This document shows, one piece after another, positions 63,094 through 64,000 of a stretch of DNA of 64,000 bases. The position numbers were made by a program, and so were the translations under genes. Position 1 is the first letter of the stretch. Every line of letters begins with the position of its first letter. The stretch is from Kitasatospora sp. NBC_00240 (GTDB lineage: Bacteria; Actinomycetota; Actinomycetes; Streptomycetales; Streptomycetaceae). Under the pieces are notes generated by a model. The model had not been told where the DNA came from, made no database searches, and saw only the letters and a program-made list of their open reading frames with translations. The stretch covers positions 8,618,001 through 8,682,000 of the forward strand of contig NZ_JAPEMU010000001.1 in NCBI RefSeq assembly GCF_026342405.1, given 5' to 3'.

Positions 63094-64000
63094 GTGAGCG
63101 GGTACGGCGGGGGCGGGTACGGGGAGCCGGCGGGTGGTGCGGGCGGTCGGCCGCCGGCTGGGTGGCCGGGTCCGGGCTCCCCGGGCCTGGGCTCCCCGGT
63201 GCCGCCGCAGGGTTCCCCGTACGGTCCGCCGGCGGGGTATCCCTTCCCGCGGCCGGTTCCTCCGCAGGGGTACCCGTACGCCCAGCCCTACCTGCCGGGT
63301 CCGCCGCCACCCGTCGAGCCGTCGCGGGGCCGGAAGATCCTGCGCGGCGTCCGCAATCCCTTGTACGCCGCGCAGCGGGCCTTCCGGCCTTCGCGCCCAG
63401 GCGTGGTGGACGATCCGGCGGTCCGCAAGCTCCAGCTGTGGCGGACCGTGCTGGGGCTCGTCGCCTGGGTGGGCCTGACGGTCACCTACAACGCGGTGGT
63501 CAGCGCCGACGACGTCAAGGCCGTGGCGGACGACCGCCTCGACCAGAGCTGGACCAGTGTCCTGGTGCTGGTCTGCACCTTCCCCGTGGTGGTCGGCGCC
63601 TTCGTGGCGGCGGCGCGGGGCGGGCTGCGGCGCCGCTACCTGCGACGGGCCCTGCGGTCACTCGGCGCGGTGGTGGCCATGATGGCGTCCATGGGCACCG
63701 CCGCGCTCGCGATGGCGCCGGAGACGGCGGGGCTCCGGGACGCCGTCGGGCTGCCGGGAACGATCGCCCTCGGGGTGCTCTGCCTGTGGTCGGTCTGCTT
63801 CGCGCTGTACGGCATCGGCCTGTCGCTCGTGCATGTCTTCCGCACCGCGGACATCCATGAGGTGGTGCCGCCGATCCTCGCCGGCGTCCTGGTGTGGGAG
63901 ATGGCGCTCCTGGACGTCGTCACGGGCGCCTACCCCCAGGTCCCGCCGGGCGCCCGGGCGGCCTTCGTCCTCGGCGCCCCCGTCACCGTCACGGCCCTGT
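63094..64000 (+). CDS. Proline-rich N-terminus multi-pass membrane protein (partial)
   Basis: From GTG 63094, with a G-rich ribosome site, the frame is open to the window end (302 codons). Residues 1-75 are Gly/Pro/Tyr-rich (GYGGGGYGEPAGG, GYPYAQPYLPGPPPPVEP), typical of cytoplasmic disordered tails of streptomycete membrane proteins. Then come RGVRNPLYAAQRAFRPSRPGV and at least five hydrophobic helices (LWRTVLGLVAWVGLTVTYNAVV, SVLVLVCTFPVVVGAFVAAA, SLGAVVAMMASMGTAALAMA, GTIALGVLCLWSVCFALYGIGLSLVHVF, VVPPILAGVLVWEMALLDVV). No family is recognised. The C-terminus lies outside the window. Confidence 0.75.
   Translation, partial: MSGYGGGGYGEPAGGAGGRPPAGWPGPGSPGLGSPVPPQGSPYGPPAGYPFPRPVPPQGYPYAQPYLPGPPPPVEPSRGRKILRGVRNPLYAAQRAFRPSRPGVVDDPAVRKLQLWRTVLGLVAWVGLTVTYNAVVSADDVKAVADDRLDQSWTSVLVLVCTFPVVVGAFVAAARGGLRRRYLRRALRSLGAVVAMMASMGTAALAMAPETAGLRDAVGLPGTIALGVLCLWSVCFALYGIGLSLVHVFRTADIHEVVPPILAGVLVWEMALLDVVTGAYPQVPPGARAAFVLGAPVTVTAL

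Overview
This 64 kb window comes from a very GC-rich actinomycete chromosome, most likely a streptomycete (Streptomyces or Kitasatospora). The basis is the near-exclusive G/C third codon position, many GTG starts, 4-bp ATGA/GTGA stop-start overlaps, ricin-lectin-tailed secreted glycosidases, an RsbU/PAS/GAF/PP2C/HATPase phosphatase and a mycothiol-type DinB protein. No rRNA, tRNA or CRISPR array was seen. It reads as an accessory, catabolism-rich region rather than a housekeeping core.

Layout. 1-4.7 kb: ABC permeases, then two tandem secreted GH27 alpha-galactosidase-type enzymes. 4.9-8.8 kb: IclR regulator, IS5-type relic, FtsX-type permease, interrupted ABM monooxygenase and a DeoR regulator. 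9-11 kb: DUF485 plus sodium/solute symporter (YjcH-ActP type). 11.1-20.6 kb: an inward-facing operon (binding lipoprotein, double ATPase, fused double permease, flavin reductase with an extra domain) divergent from a GntR/FCD regulator, an FAH-family hydrolase and an NmrA-like reductase; all are tied together by a 17-bp palindrome. 20.7-24.6 kb: two secreted GH6 cellulases and a LacI/CebR-type regulator with TGGAAGCGCTTCCA boxes. 24.6-28.5 kb: a lower-GC island with a YxiG-like orphan, an intact two-gene IS256-type element with target duplication, a frameshifted DUF4279 gene and an IS5 N-terminal relic. 28.7-33.1 kb: hypothetical/TetR pair, an acyl-CoA-dehydrogenase-fold flavin monooxygenase and a SnoaL-like protein. 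33.4-37.8 kb: multi-domain phosphatase and a CocE/NonD hydrolase. 38.3-43.4 kb: mutA-mutB-meaB (methylmalonyl-CoA mutase). 44.2-52.8 kb: a probable catabolic operon (cupin, CoA transferase, flavin reductase, unusual MDR fusion, class A FAD monooxygenase, DUF3500, FAH hydrolase) and its FCD-type GntR regulator. 52.9-58.1 kb: acetyl-CoA synthetase, a two-HTH TetR regulator and a membrane protein. 58.4-64 kb: mycothiol-type DinB/SCP2 protein, a divergent GH95 glycosidase with Tat signal and lectin tail, and a proline-rich membrane protein that runs off the edge.

The most interesting signals are regulatory. Three families of repeated sites link distant genes. (i) AAATGTCAACATTT-like sites occur at five places and join the flavin monooxygenase, SnoaL-like gene, methylmalonyl-CoA mutase, cupin operon and a GntR gene, suggesting one dispersed catabolic regulon for an unidentified cyclic or aromatic compound. 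(ii) A 30-bp block occurs four times in front of a two-HTH TetR gene, acs, a CocE hydrolase 17 kb away and a membrane protein. (iii) AGCCTAATGGTTAGGCT-like sites occur around the GntR/transporter/FAH locus. A second highlight is the ABC permease: two complete RbsC-type permeases joined in one reading frame, almost identical in DNA except for one sharply diverged patch. Names of substrates, and assignments of regulators to sites, are inference.
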